Positions 1 through 8,203 of a stretch of DNA of 64,000 bases are shown one piece after another. Position numbers and translations under genes: made by a program. The stretch is from JABCYV01 sp963729325. Lineage in GTDB: Bacteria > Acidobacteriota > Terriglobia > Terriglobales > Acidobacteriaceae. How positions within the stretch are numbered: the stretch's first letter is position 1; every line of letters begins with the position of its first letter. Location: the NCBI GenBank assembly GCA_963729325.1, contig CAVSNS010000046.1, positions 1-64,000 of the forward strand. The letters run 5' to 3'. A model generated the notes under the pieces. That model saw only the letters and a program-made list of their open reading frames with translations, ran no database searches and was not told the origin of the DNA.

Positions 1-50
1 CTGAACTCACAATGACTTAATGATTTACCAGAGTCGATCGAAACGTTCAA
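1..50 (-). CDS. tnpC: IS66 transposase TnpC, N-terminal stub (partial)
   Basis: Directly after tnpB on the minus strand a frame opens with TTG at 50 (L-N-V-S-I-D-S...) and stays open to the window edge. Position and order match the start of the DDE transposase gene of IS66. Only 16 codons are visible, so the call rests on context, and the TTG start is a guess. Confidence 0.35.
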   Translation of the reverse strand, partial: MNVSIDSGKSLSHCEF

Positions 51-64
51 AAAAGCACGCAAAC

Positions 65-439
65 TTACGCGGGCAGCGTGTCCCTCGGGGAAAGCCTTTG
101 GTACCACCGCTTGTGCTTGGTTTTAGTCAGATCGATCCCACCCAACAACAAGGAAAGCTCTTCGTGACTCAGGATGACCTTGCCCTGCGCATCGCCGGAC
201 TGCGGCCAGGTGAAACGCCCTTTCTCCAACCTCTTGGCACAGACCCAGAGTCCCGTTCCGTCCCAGACGAGAACCTTCAACCGATTGCGCTGGGCATTGC
301 AGAACAAGAACAAGTGCCCACTCAAAGGGTCGCACGACAATCGATCCCGCACGAGACCGTACAGCCCCTCGAACCCCTTGCGCACGTCCGTGACTCCGGC
401 GGCCAAATAGATCCGTGTGGCTGGACCCAGTCCAAACAC
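65..439 (-). CDS. tnpB: IS66 family accessory protein TnpB
   Basis: A 124-residue protein of the IS66 Orf2 family. It carries the family signature: YLAAGVTDVRKGF near residue 11, then SGHLFLF near 41 and DGTGLWV..KRLEKGRFTWP near 60-78. TnpB is required with TnpA and TnpC for IS66 transposition, but its biochemical role is unknown. It lies 3 nt after tnpA, so the two are probably co-translated. Length is normal for the family (about 115-125) and it looks intact. Confidence 0.93.
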   Translation of the reverse strand: MFGLGPATRIYLAAGVTDVRKGFEGLYGLVRDRLSCDPLSGHLFLFCNAQRNRLKVLVWDGTGLWVCAKRLEKGRFTWPQSGDAQGKVILSHEELSLLLGGIDLTKTKHKRWYQRLSPRDTLPA

Positions 440-442
440 GGC

Positions 443-802
443 CTACACCCGCTCCAGCAAACTCACCAGGCGCTCGAACGTATTTGTATCGAAATCAGGA
501 TGTACCTCAATGCGGCGCTCACCCGGCAGCACCACGGCCAGCCCACAACTCGGTTCGTGCCGCGTCGGCGATTTCTTGGCGGCCAGCTCCACCGGCACCA
601 ACCGGCCAGCCGAAGAAACTGGTCTGCGCCTTCTCTTCCAACGCCGCTTTTTCAGATGGCGATCCAGCGTGCTGAAGCTCAAACCCCGACTCTGGCAAAA
701 CTCGCTCCGCCGCATACCGCTGCTCACAAACTCGGTCACCAACTGCTGAACTTCCGCTCGTGTACGTCGCTTGGGCGTTGACAACTCTGTTTTTGCGGTC
801 AT
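443..802 (-). CDS. tnpA: IS66 family accessory protein TnpA
   Basis: A 119-residue protein whose N-terminal half is a helix-turn-helix (VQQLVTEFVSSGMRRSEFC, then FSTLDRHLKKRR). The C-terminal half is the short beta segment typical of IS66 TnpA (GLAVVLPGERRIEVHPDFD), ending in a heptad-like tail. It is the first gene of the IS66 operon, 57 nt inside the element end at 859. It probably binds the IS ends. Intact. Confidence 0.88.
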   Translation of the reverse strand: MTAKTELSTPKRRTRAEVQQLVTEFVSSGMRRSEFCQSRGLSFSTLDRHLKKRRWKRRRRPVSSAGRLVPVELAAKKSPTRHEPSCGLAVVLPGERRIEVHPDFDTNTFERLVSLLERV

Positions 803-859
803 CCGAAAACTTCAACACAGACCCCGCCATTCGAACAGGTGTGTTGGTCAGACGCTTAC

Positions 860-1055
860 GATGCAGTGTCACTATCCTCCTGTCTGGGCGACCTGTTTCG
901 AGCCACAGCTCACTACCTATGCTGCAAAAATCAACGGGCGTAACATCCACCTGCTGATACCGGTCACCACAGGCAAGCCGAAGTACAACAAGGATGGGAC
1001 CCTGAAGAAACCAGGCAAGACCGGAACTGAGGAAGTTAAATTCAGCTTTAGATAG
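860..1055 (+). pseudogene. Truncated host ORF cut at its 5' end by IS66
   Basis: The first base after the IS66 end opens a frame that reads HYPPVWATCFEPQL...NGRNIHLLIPVTTGKPKYN...EEVKFSFR and stops at 1055. The tail looks like real coding sequence (varied, charged, no low complexity), but the start lies beyond the IS insertion. I do not recognise the family. It is followed 26 nt later by two coupled small ORFs, so it may be the last gene of a small operon. Confidence 0.35.
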
Positions 1056-1081
1056 AGCACGGGAGGAGGCCCGAGGCAAGC

Positions 1082-1237
1082 ATGATCGCGCTTAAACGTG
1101 CCTTGAGTGAGCTAGAAACAGCCATTGAATTACTAAGGCTCGACCCTTTCCTCAGTCGTCACGACGTTGCGATAGAGGCCCGATTAGCGATTGAAAAGGT
1201 CACGCAGCGGATTAGGGAGCGAATGAGTAGCAGCTAG
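1082..1237 (+). CDS. Small hypothetical protein, helical, 51 aa
   Basis: ATG at 1082 is preceded by a strong Shine-Dalgarno (GGGAGGAGG at 1061-1069). The product is almost entirely predicted helix with alternating leucine and charged residues (LKRALSELETAIELLRLD, then IEARLAIEKVTQRIRERM), suggesting a short coiled coil or helical hairpin. Its stop TAG overlaps the GTG of the next ORF, an arrangement of translationally coupled genes. No family recognised. Confidence 0.5.
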   Translation: MIALKRALSELETAIELLRLDPFLSRHDVAIEARLAIEKVTQRIRERMSSS

Positions 1238-1359
1238 TGGCGAAGCCAAAGAGTGCTCCCACCAATCGTAACCTTAACGTCGGCTCCGTCGCGGGTCTGG
1301 CCGATGTCAGCACTGGCAATTTCATGGGGCCGACGATTGAGCGCAGGATAGCGTTCTGA
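1237..1359 (+). CDS. Small hypothetical protein, 40 aa, coupled to the previous ORF
   Basis: The GTG start shares its G with the preceding stop (TAGTG), so translation is probably re-initiated by ribosomes leaving the upstream ORF. The product starts MAKPKSAPTNRNLNVGSV and contains a central STGNFMGPTIERR. No signal peptide or membrane segment. Function unknown. The main support is the coupling and the strong ribosome-binding site of the partner. Confidence 0.4.
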   Translation: MAKPKSAPTNRNLNVGSVAGLADVSTGNFMGPTIERRIAF

Positions 1360-1372
1360 AGTTCTGAATAGC

Positions 1373-1606
1373 TTGCCTTCTGCCGTTCAGGACGGAATCC
1401 GGGACTGGCACAAGGGTGGCTGGACGCCGATGGGTCGCTTGGGGACGCCTGCGGATGTGGGGAACGCTGTGGCCCTACTCTGCTCTGAGGAAGCCAATTG
1501 GATCACTGGACAGCTAATAGATGTGGACGGGGGTGCTTCGCTCATGGACGCGCACCTTCCACTAGAGATTCAGCAGGCGGTGCCAAAAGCCGCTAAGGCC
1601 GCGTGA
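1373..1606 (+). pseudogene. C-terminal fragment of a short-chain dehydrogenase/reductase
   Basis: The frame encodes the last quarter of an SDR-superfamily enzyme: PMGRLGTPADVGNAVALLCSE, then WITGQLIDVDGGASLM, the classic FabG/SDR C-terminal block. The Rossmann nucleotide site (GxxxGxG) and the YxxxK catalytic pair are absent. No matching frame precedes 1373, and the apparent TTG start is accidental. This is a decayed 5'-truncated gene with a 20-residue non-conserved tail. Confidence 0.85.
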
Positions 1607-1677
1607 CCCGGCAAGAGAACCTCGTCCGGCGAAAGGAAAGGCCGCTGCTTGGCACCAGAGGACCTAATCGTCGCAAC

Positions 1678-1875
1678 TTAATCCTGCTCTCGGCGACTCT
1701 TTTTTCGGGCACGCTTTCGCGCCAAAGCTTGCTTCAGTCGGCGCTTCTCGCCCGGCTTCAGATAGTAGGAGTGACGCTTCACTTCCTTAATTATGTCTTC
1801 CGTCTGAACCTTACGCTTGAACCGACGCAGCGCATTCTCCAATGACTCACCCTCTTGCAGTCGAACTTCCGCCAA
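1678..1875 (-). CDS. rpsU: 30S ribosomal protein S21
   Basis: bS21, a small basic protein of the 30S head/platform region that helps initiation. The sequence has the family core EVRLQEGESLENALRRFKR at the N-terminus and a basic C-terminal helix (RRLKQALARKRARKKSRR). I chose the TTG at 1875 because it gives the canonical MAEVRLQ start and sits 6 nt after GGGGGTG. An ATG at 1881 in the same frame overlaps that ribosome site. It stands alone among IS debris and appears intact. Confidence 0.88.
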   Translation of the reverse strand: MAEVRLQEGESLENALRRFKRKVQTEDIIKEVKRHSYYLKPGEKRRLKQALARKRARKKSRREQD

Positions 1876-2039
1876 ACTCATCACCCCCAAACGAGCCCTA
1901 ATCGGACATATTAGAGCTTATCCCATTTGTGTCACGCTCCGTCGAACCAATTGCCAAGTAACACGCTAGTCACAAGGGCTCAGGAAATTAGACTTCACGT
2001 ATTCATCGACTCGTTCCCGATTGTTACCACTGAGCCTAG

Positions 2040-2312
2040 TCCAGCTATTTCTTAGCTAAACATCCTTCAGTTGCAGAAGACGACGATGATCTCGTCTTCC
2101 GTCTTTACCAGTGGGGAGGTAAGGATACAAATGTAACCATCCAGCTTCCGCCAGGAGCCCAGAGCGCGCAGGATGCCGATCTGATGGAGCACGCGATTGT
2201 CGGGCTTCCCATTCAGGCCGGCATGGTCACTGTGCACGCCAAGCCATACGAAATCAAGACCGTAAAAGTCCGTTTTGCTCTCCCCTCATTCCGCAGGTGC
2301 GTTACTTCGTAA
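2040..2312 (+). pseudogene. C-terminal remnant of a GH38 alpha-mannosidase, disrupted by IS66
   Basis: The frame reads EDDDLVFRLYQWGGK, LPPGAQSAQDADLMEH and KPYEIKTVKVRF, the C-terminal beta-domain of bacterial GH38 alpha-mannosidases. Only about 80 residues remain, with a stop at 2037-2039 upstream, so the catalytic domain is gone. The complete IS66 at 2309-4844 was inserted in the last codons. Removing the IS and one target copy restores a frame ending about ten codons later at 4885. The gene was probably already dead before that insertion. Confidence 0.7.
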
Positions 2313-2353
2313 GCGTCCGGAGTGAACCGTATTGCTAAGTGTCCGCGAATAAG

Positions 2354-3910
2354 TTAAGTGGACACTTCGGCAGGTGTGGAGCTGATATTCCACGGCAGAA
2401 GCTCCTCGATACGGTTGATGGGATGATCGGCGATGCGGGTCAGCACTTCGCGCAGATAGGCTTCGGGATCGAGGCCATTGAGTTTCGCCGAACCGATCAG
2501 GCTGTAGATCGCGGCCGCGCGTTCTCCGCCTGTATCCGATCCCGCAAACAAGTAATTCTTCCGGCCCAGGGCCACGCCGCGCAAAGAGCGTTCGGCAGGG
2601 TTGTTGTCGATCTCGATGTGTCCATCTTCTATATAGCGCACCAGCGCGTCCCAGCGGGAGAGGGCGTAGCGAATCGCCACCGTGGTCTCCGATTTGCGCG
2701 ACAGTTTCGACAAGGTCGCCTCGAACCACTGTCGCAAAGAGTCGAGCAGCGGTTTCGACTGCGCCTGGCGCACGGCACGGCGTTCGTCCGGCAGCTGACC
2801 GCGAATCATTTCTTCGATCCTGTACAGCGCTCCGATCCGCACCAGCGCTTCTCGCGCCACCGGAGAAGCATGCGCCTGCTCCAGATCGTAGAACTTGCGC
2901 CGTACATGCGCCCAGCACGCAGCTTGCTCGATGCGGCCACTTTCGTAGAGCTGATTGAATCCCACGTAGGCATCAGCTTGCAGCGTGCCACGAAACTTTT
3001 CCAGATGACGCTCGGGATGTTCCCCTTTGCGATCCGGCGAGTAGCCAAACCACACCGCCGCTGACGCCGTGTCGCCGGCAGGACGATCATCGCGCACGTA
3101 AGTCCACAAGCGCCCCGTCTTGGTCTTGCCATTCCCCGGCGCCAACACCGGCACCGGCGTGTCGTCGGCGTGCAGCTTGCTCGCCAACATTACATACCGT
3201 CTCAATGCATCGACCAGAGGCGTCAGCAGCCGACTCGTGCTGCCCACCCAGTCGGCCAAGGTCGAGCGTTCCAGTTCCACATCCTGTCGCGCGTACATCT
3301 CCGATTGCCGATAGAGCGGCAAGTGATCGCAATACTTCGAGACCAGCACATGCGCCAAGAGCCCCGGCCCCGCTACGCCGCGCTCGATCGGGCGACTCGG
3401 CGCTTCCGCCTGCACGATGCAGTCGCACTTGGTGCAGCTCAGCTTCGGGCGCACGTTCCGAATCACCACGAAACTGGCGGGCACATACTCCAGCATCTCG
3501 GAAACATCTTCGCCCAGCTTTCGCAGCTCGCCCTGGCATTGCGGACACACCGTTTCCTTCGGCTCGTGCCGGCGCGTTTGTCGCGGAAGATGATCCGGCA
3601 GAGCGCGGCGCGTGGGTTTCTCTGCCGCAGGAGTCGAAGAGGCGATGGCCGGAACTGGTTCTGCCGCGTTGCACTCTTTCTCGCTGCGATGCGATTCCAG
3701 TTCCTCCAGCCGCAACTCCAACTGCTCGATCTGCCGCTGTAGCTTTTCCGACTTCCGCCCGAACTGCATGCGATGCAGCTTGGCCAAAAGCAGCTGCAGA
3801 TGCTCGATCTCGCGCTCCCGGGAGATCAGTTGCTCGTGTTGTGCCAGGATCAGCGCTCGTAGCGCATCCGCAGGAAGTGTGTTCAGATCGGGGAGCGCCA
3901 CCACTGCCAT
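2354..3910 (-). CDS. tnpC: IS66 family transposase TnpC
   Basis: A 518-residue DDE transposase. N-terminal coiled coil (residues 25-75, LISREREIEHLQLLLAKL) with the IS66 core FGRKSEKL, then a four-cysteine zinc site (CPQC near 122, CTKC near 155), then the catalytic domain: D in HADDTPV, D in LQADAYVGF and E in IDNNPAERSLR, with the usual helical insertion carrying CWAHVRRKF. The C-terminal tail WNISSTPAEVST is complete. Full family length, no frameshift. Confidence 0.97.
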   Translation of the reverse strand: MAVVALPDLNTLPADALRALILAQHEQLISREREIEHLQLLLAKLHRMQFGRKSEKLQRQIEQLELRLEELESHRSEKECNAAEPVPAIASSTPAAEKPTRRALPDHLPRQTRRHEPKETVCPQCQGELRKLGEDVSEMLEYVPASFVVIRNVRPKLSCTKCDCIVQAEAPSRPIERGVAGPGLLAHVLVSKYCDHLPLYRQSEMYARQDVELERSTLADWVGSTSRLLTPLVDALRRYVMLASKLHADDTPVPVLAPGNGKTKTGRLWTYVRDDRPAGDTASAAVWFGYSPDRKGEHPERHLEKFRGTLQADAYVGFNQLYESGRIEQAACWAHVRRKFYDLEQAHASPVAREALVRIGALYRIEEMIRGQLPDERRAVRQAQSKPLLDSLRQWFEATLSKLSRKSETTVAIRYALSRWDALVRYIEDGHIEIDNNPAERSLRGVALGRKNYLFAGSDTGGERAAAIYSLIGSAKLNGLDPEAYLREVLTRIADHPINRIEELLPWNISSTPAEVST

Positions 3911-3985
3911 GCGCGGAGTATCGCATGAACTCGCACGTTCTCATCCCGGTGCCCGCGAAAAAAGTTGTGCAAAGAATCTCCCAGG

Positions 3986-4345
3986 TTACACCGACAACTG
4001 CGGGCGCCAGGTGCGCTCCGGCCGCCGCCAATCGATGCCTTCCAGCAACATCGATAACTGGGCTCGCGTCAGCGAAACCGTGCCGCTCGCCGCTTGCGGC
4101 CACACGAAGCGTCCGCGCTCTAACCGCTTCGCGAACAAACACAACCCGTCGCCGTCATACCAGAGAACTTTGATCAGATCGCCGCGCCGTCCGCGAAACA
4201 CGAATACGTGCCCGGAGAATGGCTTCTGCTCCAGCTTGGTCTCGACCAACGCGCTCAGCCCGGTGAAGCCGCGCCGCAAGTCGGTTACCCCTGCCGCGAT
4301 CCAAATGCGCGTGTTCGCCGGCAACGCCATCATGCTCGCAGGCAC
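3986..4345 (-). CDS. tnpB: IS66 family accessory protein TnpB
   Basis: A 119-residue Orf2 protein with IWIAAGVTDLRRGFTGL, SGHVFVFRGRRGDLIKVLWYDGDGLCLF and KRLERGRFVWP. The start region overlaps the end of tnpA by up to 16 nt, so translation is probably coupled; ATG at 4333 is an alternative start. Intact and co-oriented with tnpC. Confidence 0.95.
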   Translation of the reverse strand: MPASMMALPANTRIWIAAGVTDLRRGFTGLSALVETKLEQKPFSGHVFVFRGRRGDLIKVLWYDGDGLCLFAKRLERGRFVWPQAASGTVSLTRAQLSMLLEGIDWRRPERTWRPQLSV

Positions 4346-4749
4346 TCCAGCAACACCCGCACCAACGCCGGATCGGCGCTGCCTTCGATGCGCACCTGTG
4401 CCTGCCGTAGTTCGATGTGAATCGTGCCCGGCTGTGGTTTCGAAAAATCGGCGGAACTGCGCTCCACCGGCAGAGGCGCCGGCGAACTCTCGCTCACGCG
4501 AACCGGCAGCAACTTCATCGCCGGCTTACGGTCCCCAAGTCTTCCTGCCAGGTAGAGCCGACGCCAGCCAAATACCTGATTGGCGTTGATCCCATGCGCC
4601 CGCGCTACACGCGCTACTGACGCACCATCCACCAACGTCTCTTCGACAATCCGTCGCTTCTCCGCGATGCTGCGCCGCTGCCGCTGGGATGTGCCCAACG
4701 ACTCACTCTTATTCGTGATCCCATCTGGAATCTGTCGGGAAGTGTCCAT
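4330..4749 (-). CDS. tnpA: IS66 family accessory protein TnpA
   Basis: I use the ATG at 4749 (MDTSRQIPDGI), which follows GGAGCGGAG, rather than the longer frame from 4806. The protein has a helix-turn-helix (RRIVEETLVDGASVARVARA, then NANQVFGWRRLY) and a C-terminal beta segment ending RVLLECLRA. It is the first gene of the IS66 operon and probably recognises the element ends. Confidence 0.93.
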   Translation of the reverse strand: MDTSRQIPDGITNKSESLGTSQRQRRSIAEKRRIVEETLVDGASVARVARAHGINANQVFGWRRLYLAGRLGDRKPAMKLLPVRVSESSPAPLPVERSSADFSKPQPGTIHIELRQAQVRIEGSADPALVRVLLECLRA

Positions 4750-4981
4750 CTCCGCTCCAAGTGGACACCACTCCGTAAGTGTCCACTTCGGGAGAATGAC
4801 TCTCAATTATACGCTTGTCCAGACGGTCACAACCGGACGCTTACGTTACTTCTAACTACTACTCACTTACAGAATTTGCCTAATTGACCAGCCCGTCAGT
4901 ACGCCGTAGTATTCAGAACCGCTGCGCCATAGGGGCGACGGCCCTTTCATTTCCAGCCATGGAAGCGGAAAGGAGCATTCC

Positions 4982-5092
4982 ATGCGGACACCGGTTGCAC
5001 CCACGACAACTGCCGGTCAAGTCCTAGAGGGTTACGGCCCCATCGAAAGACGTAGTGGTGGCGAGGCGGAGACCGTCAAATGCCAAAAGTAA
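4982..5092 (+). CDS. Possible 36-aa leader peptide overlapping the WD40 gene
   Basis: ATG at 4982 lies 6 nt after an excellent ribosome site (GGAAAGGAG). The frame (MRTPVAPTTTAGQVLEGYG...) runs to TAA at 5090-5092, overlapping the next gene's ATG (5080) by 13 nt. The overlap suggests the short ORF helps load ribosomes onto the long one. The peptide itself matches nothing I know. Confidence 0.4.
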   Translation: MRTPVAPTTTAGQVLEGYGPIERRSGGEAETVKCQK

Positions 5093-7236
5093 ACGTGAAA
5101 CGAAAACTACTCGAGCCTGAAAATGAGATCACTGACAAAGCGGATGAGCCAATATCCGCCGTCCTAAACAGGGTCGTCGAACAGGTATTTGGGCTAACGC
5201 GCGCCAATGGTGCTGTTATTGCTCTCCGCGACTCACAGGGTTTGTCGTGCCGAGCCAGTCTAGGCTTGGCACCGCCTGTAGGCTCACGACTGCTATCTGA
5301 CTCCGGGTTTACCAGAGAATGCTTTGAAACTGGTCAGGTGGTGCTTTGTGAAGACGCCGAAAATGACCCTCGAATTCGGCCGCCGATCGCAAGGACTTTG
5401 CACTTGCGTTCCGCGCTGGCTGTTCCGATCCTCGCACAAGGCTCAGTTCTTGGCGTAATTTTGGTGTTCTCTTCCAGCCCTTCCGCCTTTCATACCGCTG
5501 ATGTTGCTGCCTTGCAACGTATCGCCCATTCGCTCCCTTCCATTTCGGCTCCAGAACTGGCGCAGGATGAGCTACCGGATACAGGTCGGGTCGCAGATGC
5601 AGCGCTTGCGTTCTCACCTGATAAAGATCAACAAGCAGCCCGACCGCCTCTTGTCATCGGTCCTCTGGAGCGTCAGATCGTTTCGCCACAGCCCAGTGCA
5701 AGGGCTGAAGCCGGAGAGCCCATTTCTTCGCGGGTCACTCTCGGCATTTGTCAGCGACTCGATGCGCGACCATGGCTCGCTGCTGGATCGGTCCTTTCTC
5801 TTCTCCTCTTGCTCTTCTTCGGATTGTCCCATCACAGGTCGACGAAGATACCCGCTGGCAACCCACGCGCCGTTGAGACTCGGAACCGCAAGGACTCGGA
5901 TCTTCCGTCCCGCCTCGCGGCCACCCACCCCGATTCGAAGGCGCTAATCGAAATAGACCTCGTAAGGAAAGTCGCCACCCCGGCTTCCTCAGCGCTTGTC
6001 ATCGAAGGAGCGCCCACAGGGACGCAGATTTTCGTCGATGATCGCTTGACCGGCGCAATAGGGTTGAGTGGTCAGGCAAAAATATCAGCCGTGGCGCCCG
6101 GCCAACACCGCCTGCGTTTGACGCTGAATGGTTATCAAGACTACGAACTGGGCGTCGATCTACATGGCGGACAGACTTCCACGGTCACGGCTAAGCTGAA
6201 ACCATTCGAGCTGCCGGCTTTGATTGCGCCCGCGAAGGCGCCCATTCTGATGGTCACCCGAGCAATTCCTCCGCCCGTCATATCCATAAGTATTTCCTCA
6301 TCCGATTTCGTGCTGGCACGCACCCTCAAAGGCCACTCCGGCTGGGTCACTACCATGGCGTTCAGTCCGGATGGGCAGCGACTCGCCACAGGAAGTTGGG
6401 ACCAAACCGTCAAGTTGTGGGAGGTCTCAACCGGAGAACAACTGAGCACCACGGCGAAAAAGAACAAGGAGATCCAGGCGTTGGCGTTCAGCCGGGACGG
6501 ACGTTGGCTAGCGACTGAGGATTCCTCGAACACGGTGACTCTGCGGGACGCAAGAACTGGCCAGGAACTGCGTGAGCTGGCAAGCGACAAGCCTCTGGGA
6601 CCTTTAGGCAGTAACTGGGTTTATTCCATTGCTTTTAGCCCGGATGGCCGATGGCTGGCCACGGGCCTGGACGACAAGACTGTAAGGCTCTGGGACGTTG
6701 AAACCGGGCGTAGGGCTCATGACTTTGCCACATCCCGACGACGGGTGACCTACATCGCATTCAGCCCCGACGGCCGCCGGCTGGCTTCCGGAGATGATGA
6801 CAAGACCATCCGGATATGGAATATCGCTAACGGCGAAGAAGTAAGAAAGCTGAGTGGTCACCGGAAATCGATCTACGCAGTTGCGTTCAGTCCTAACGGG
6901 CGTTTGTTGGCGTCGGCGAGCGGGGACAAGACCGTGAGGCTTTGGGACGTTGACAGCGGACGCGAGATCCATACCCTGACGGGTCATGGGAATGTTGTGA
7001 CTAGCTTGGCTTTCAGTCCTGACGGGCGTTGGCTGGTTTCAGGCAGTTGGGACAAAACCATCAAGATCTGGGAAGTAGAGACAGGACGAGAAGTACGAAC
7101 CTTGGCCGGGCACGACCAGCCCGTCTATTCCGTCGCTTTCGATTCTCACGGGCGCTGGCTGGCCTCGGGAAGCGAAGACGGCACGATTAAGCTTTGGCGA
7201 TTAGCTGAATTGACAGGCGAGAGCAGAATGCCCTGA
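5080..7236 (+). CDS. GAF - transmembrane - PEGA - WD40 repeat protein, 718 aa
   Basis: Order: a GAF ligand-sensing domain at about 25-150 (LRSALAVPILAQGSVLGVILVF), a polar linker, one membrane helix near 233-250 (LSLLLLLFFGL), a PEGA beta-domain near 298-370 (IEGAPTGTQIFVDDRLTG, VAPGQHRLRLTLNGYQDY), and seven WD40 blades from about 405 to 710 with repeated AFSPDGRWLASGS..KTIKLW units. Topology implies a cytoplasmic GAF and an exported PEGA/WD40 propeller, or the reverse. There is no kinase or output domain, so it may be a scaffold that couples a small-molecule signal to protein binding at the envelope. The outer-membrane-like gene follows after 28 nt, so an operon is likely. Confidence 0.9.
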   Translation: MPKVNVKRKLLEPENEITDKADEPISAVLNRVVEQVFGLTRANGAVIALRDSQGLSCRASLGLAPPVGSRLLSDSGFTRECFETGQVVLCEDAENDPRIRPPIARTLHLRSALAVPILAQGSVLGVILVFSSSPSAFHTADVAALQRIAHSLPSISAPELAQDELPDTGRVADAALAFSPDKDQQAARPPLVIGPLERQIVSPQPSARAEAGEPISSRVTLGICQRLDARPWLAAGSVLSLLLLLFFGLSHHRSTKIPAGNPRAVETRNRKDSDLPSRLAATHPDSKALIEIDLVRKVATPASSALVIEGAPTGTQIFVDDRLTGAIGLSGQAKISAVAPGQHRLRLTLNGYQDYELGVDLHGGQTSTVTAKLKPFELPALIAPAKAPILMVTRAIPPPVISISISSSDFVLARTLKGHSGWVTTMAFSPDGQRLATGSWDQTVKLWEVSTGEQLSTTAKKNKEIQALAFSRDGRWLATEDSSNTVTLRDARTGQELRELASDKPLGPLGSNWVYSIAFSPDGRWLATGLDDKTVRLWDVETGRRAHDFATSRRRVTYIAFSPDGRRLASGDDDKTIRIWNIANGEEVRKLSGHRKSIYAVAFSPNGRLLASASGDKTVRLWDVDSGREIHTLTGHGNVVTSLAFSPDGRWLVSGSWDKTIKIWEVETGREVRTLAGHDQPVYSVAFDSHGRWLASGSEDGTIKLWRLAELTGESRMP

Positions 7237-7264
7237 GACAGCCGGCAAATCGCAGGAGAAGATT

Positions 7265-8203
7265 ATGTGGAACCAAGCACATCTCGATAAAGTTGGGTCA
7301 GAAGCGGGAAAAATTAGAGGTGCCCTGGCGTCAGTGGTGATGGCCATTGTGGTGGCCGGAGTCGGTGCTAGCACAGCCTGGGCTCAGAGCCTTAATTGGG
7401 AAGGGCAAGACGGCGTATTCATTACTCCGCTGGCCTACTCTGTCCCGAGTGGCTCTGTGCCGGTCAGTTTCCCGGTAGTCTCCTATCACTTCCTGGACGC
7501 TGGTCCCGTGCTGGGCCGATTCCACCAGGTGTCAATAAGTATGGGAGCCTTCAATCGGCTTGAGTTTGGATACACAGCGAGCCTCCATCAGGACGGTAAC
7601 ACTGCGGGTTTGAGCAGTTTGTGGAGCGGCCGTTTCAACATTGTTCACGGGAAGCTTAATCTCATCAGGGAACGGCGAAGCTTCCTGCCGGCTTTGTCGG
7701 TTGGCTTCGTGGCACGCACTGGTGTGCGAAATGTAGGTGGCGTGATTCAGGGCAAGGATACATCCAATCAGGACTTCTACGCCGTCGCCACTAAGACGTT
7801 TACCGGCATCCGCAAGCTGCCGCTGGTTTTCAATGCTGGGTTTAAGACCACGAACGCCTCGTTGCTTGGGCTGGCAGGCAACGCTCCTGGTTACTACGGC
7901 TGCGGATTCGGTGCGGCTGGCTTTGCGTTTACAGGACCGGGGAGAAGCACCATTCTTCTGGGCTCTGAGGTCATGCAGCAACCGCGAAAGATTGAAGGCT
8001 TGCCAGGGGCGGTCATACCGACCACGCTCACCTACGCAGTTCGTATCATACCCTCAGGGGCGCTGCCACTGCGTGGTTGGGGGGTGGAGAATCCGAAACT
8101 TACTATCGACTTTGGCGTTGCCCAAGCTGCGGGGAACATTATGCCGGGCGTGGATCTGCAAGCTCGACATCAATTCGCCTTCGGTGTCTCCTACGGCTTT
8201 TAG
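7265..8203 (+). CDS. Exported protein, probable outer-membrane beta-barrel, 312 aa
   Basis: An extended signal peptide (hydrophobic SVVMAIVVAGVGAST, cleavage predicted after AWA at residue 40) is followed by alternating short amphipathic strands and Gly/Asn turns. The protein ends in an aromatic strand, FAFGVSYGF, the C-terminal phenylalanine signature of BAM-assembled barrels. It follows the GAF-PEGA-WD40 gene by 28 nt with GCAGGAGAAG upstream. No named family recognised; no internal defects. Confidence 0.7.
   Translation: MWNQAHLDKVGSEAGKIRGALASVVMAIVVAGVGASTAWAQSLNWEGQDGVFITPLAYSVPSGSVPVSFPVVSYHFLDAGPVLGRFHQVSISMGAFNRLEFGYTASLHQDGNTAGLSSLWSGRFNIVHGKLNLIRERRSFLPALSVGFVARTGVRNVGGVIQGKDTSNQDFYAVATKTFTGIRKLPLVFNAGFKTTNASLLGLAGNAPGYYGCGFGAAGFAFTGPGRSTILLGSEVMQQPRKIEGLPGAVIPTTLTYAVRIIPSGALPLRGWGVENPKLTIDFGVAQAAGNIMPGVDLQARHQFAFGVSYGF

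Larger units (their letters stand above)
1..859 (-). mobile_element. IS66-family element, right-hand part (continues off the left edge)
   Basis: Genes run tnpA-tnpB-(tnpC) towards the left edge, the standard IS66 order. The element ends at 859 with GTAAGCGTC read on the minus strand, the same terminal bases as the complete IS66 at 2309-4844. The next eight bases (860-867, gatgcagt) would be the target duplication, but the other copy is outside the window. It is a different IS66 from the second one, because TnpA and TnpB differ clearly in sequence. Confidence 0.8.
2309..4844 (-). mobile_element. Complete IS66-family insertion sequence, 2536 bp
   Basis: Inverted ends GTAAGCGTCCGG (2309-2320) and its complement at 4833-4844 bound an intact tnpA-tnpB-tnpC set. 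The 8-bp target duplication GTTACTTC is perfect (2301-2308 and 4845-4852); 8 bp is the IS66 rule. Both ends also carry subterminal copies of AAGTGGACAC (near 2357 and 4759), plausible transposase-binding repeats. The perfect duplication and intact genes point to a recent insertion. Confidence 0.96.

Noticed and set aside
2339..4589. Long plus-strand ORFs inside IS66
   Set aside because: Shadows of tnpC/tnpB/tnpA with arginine-rich, low-information translations.
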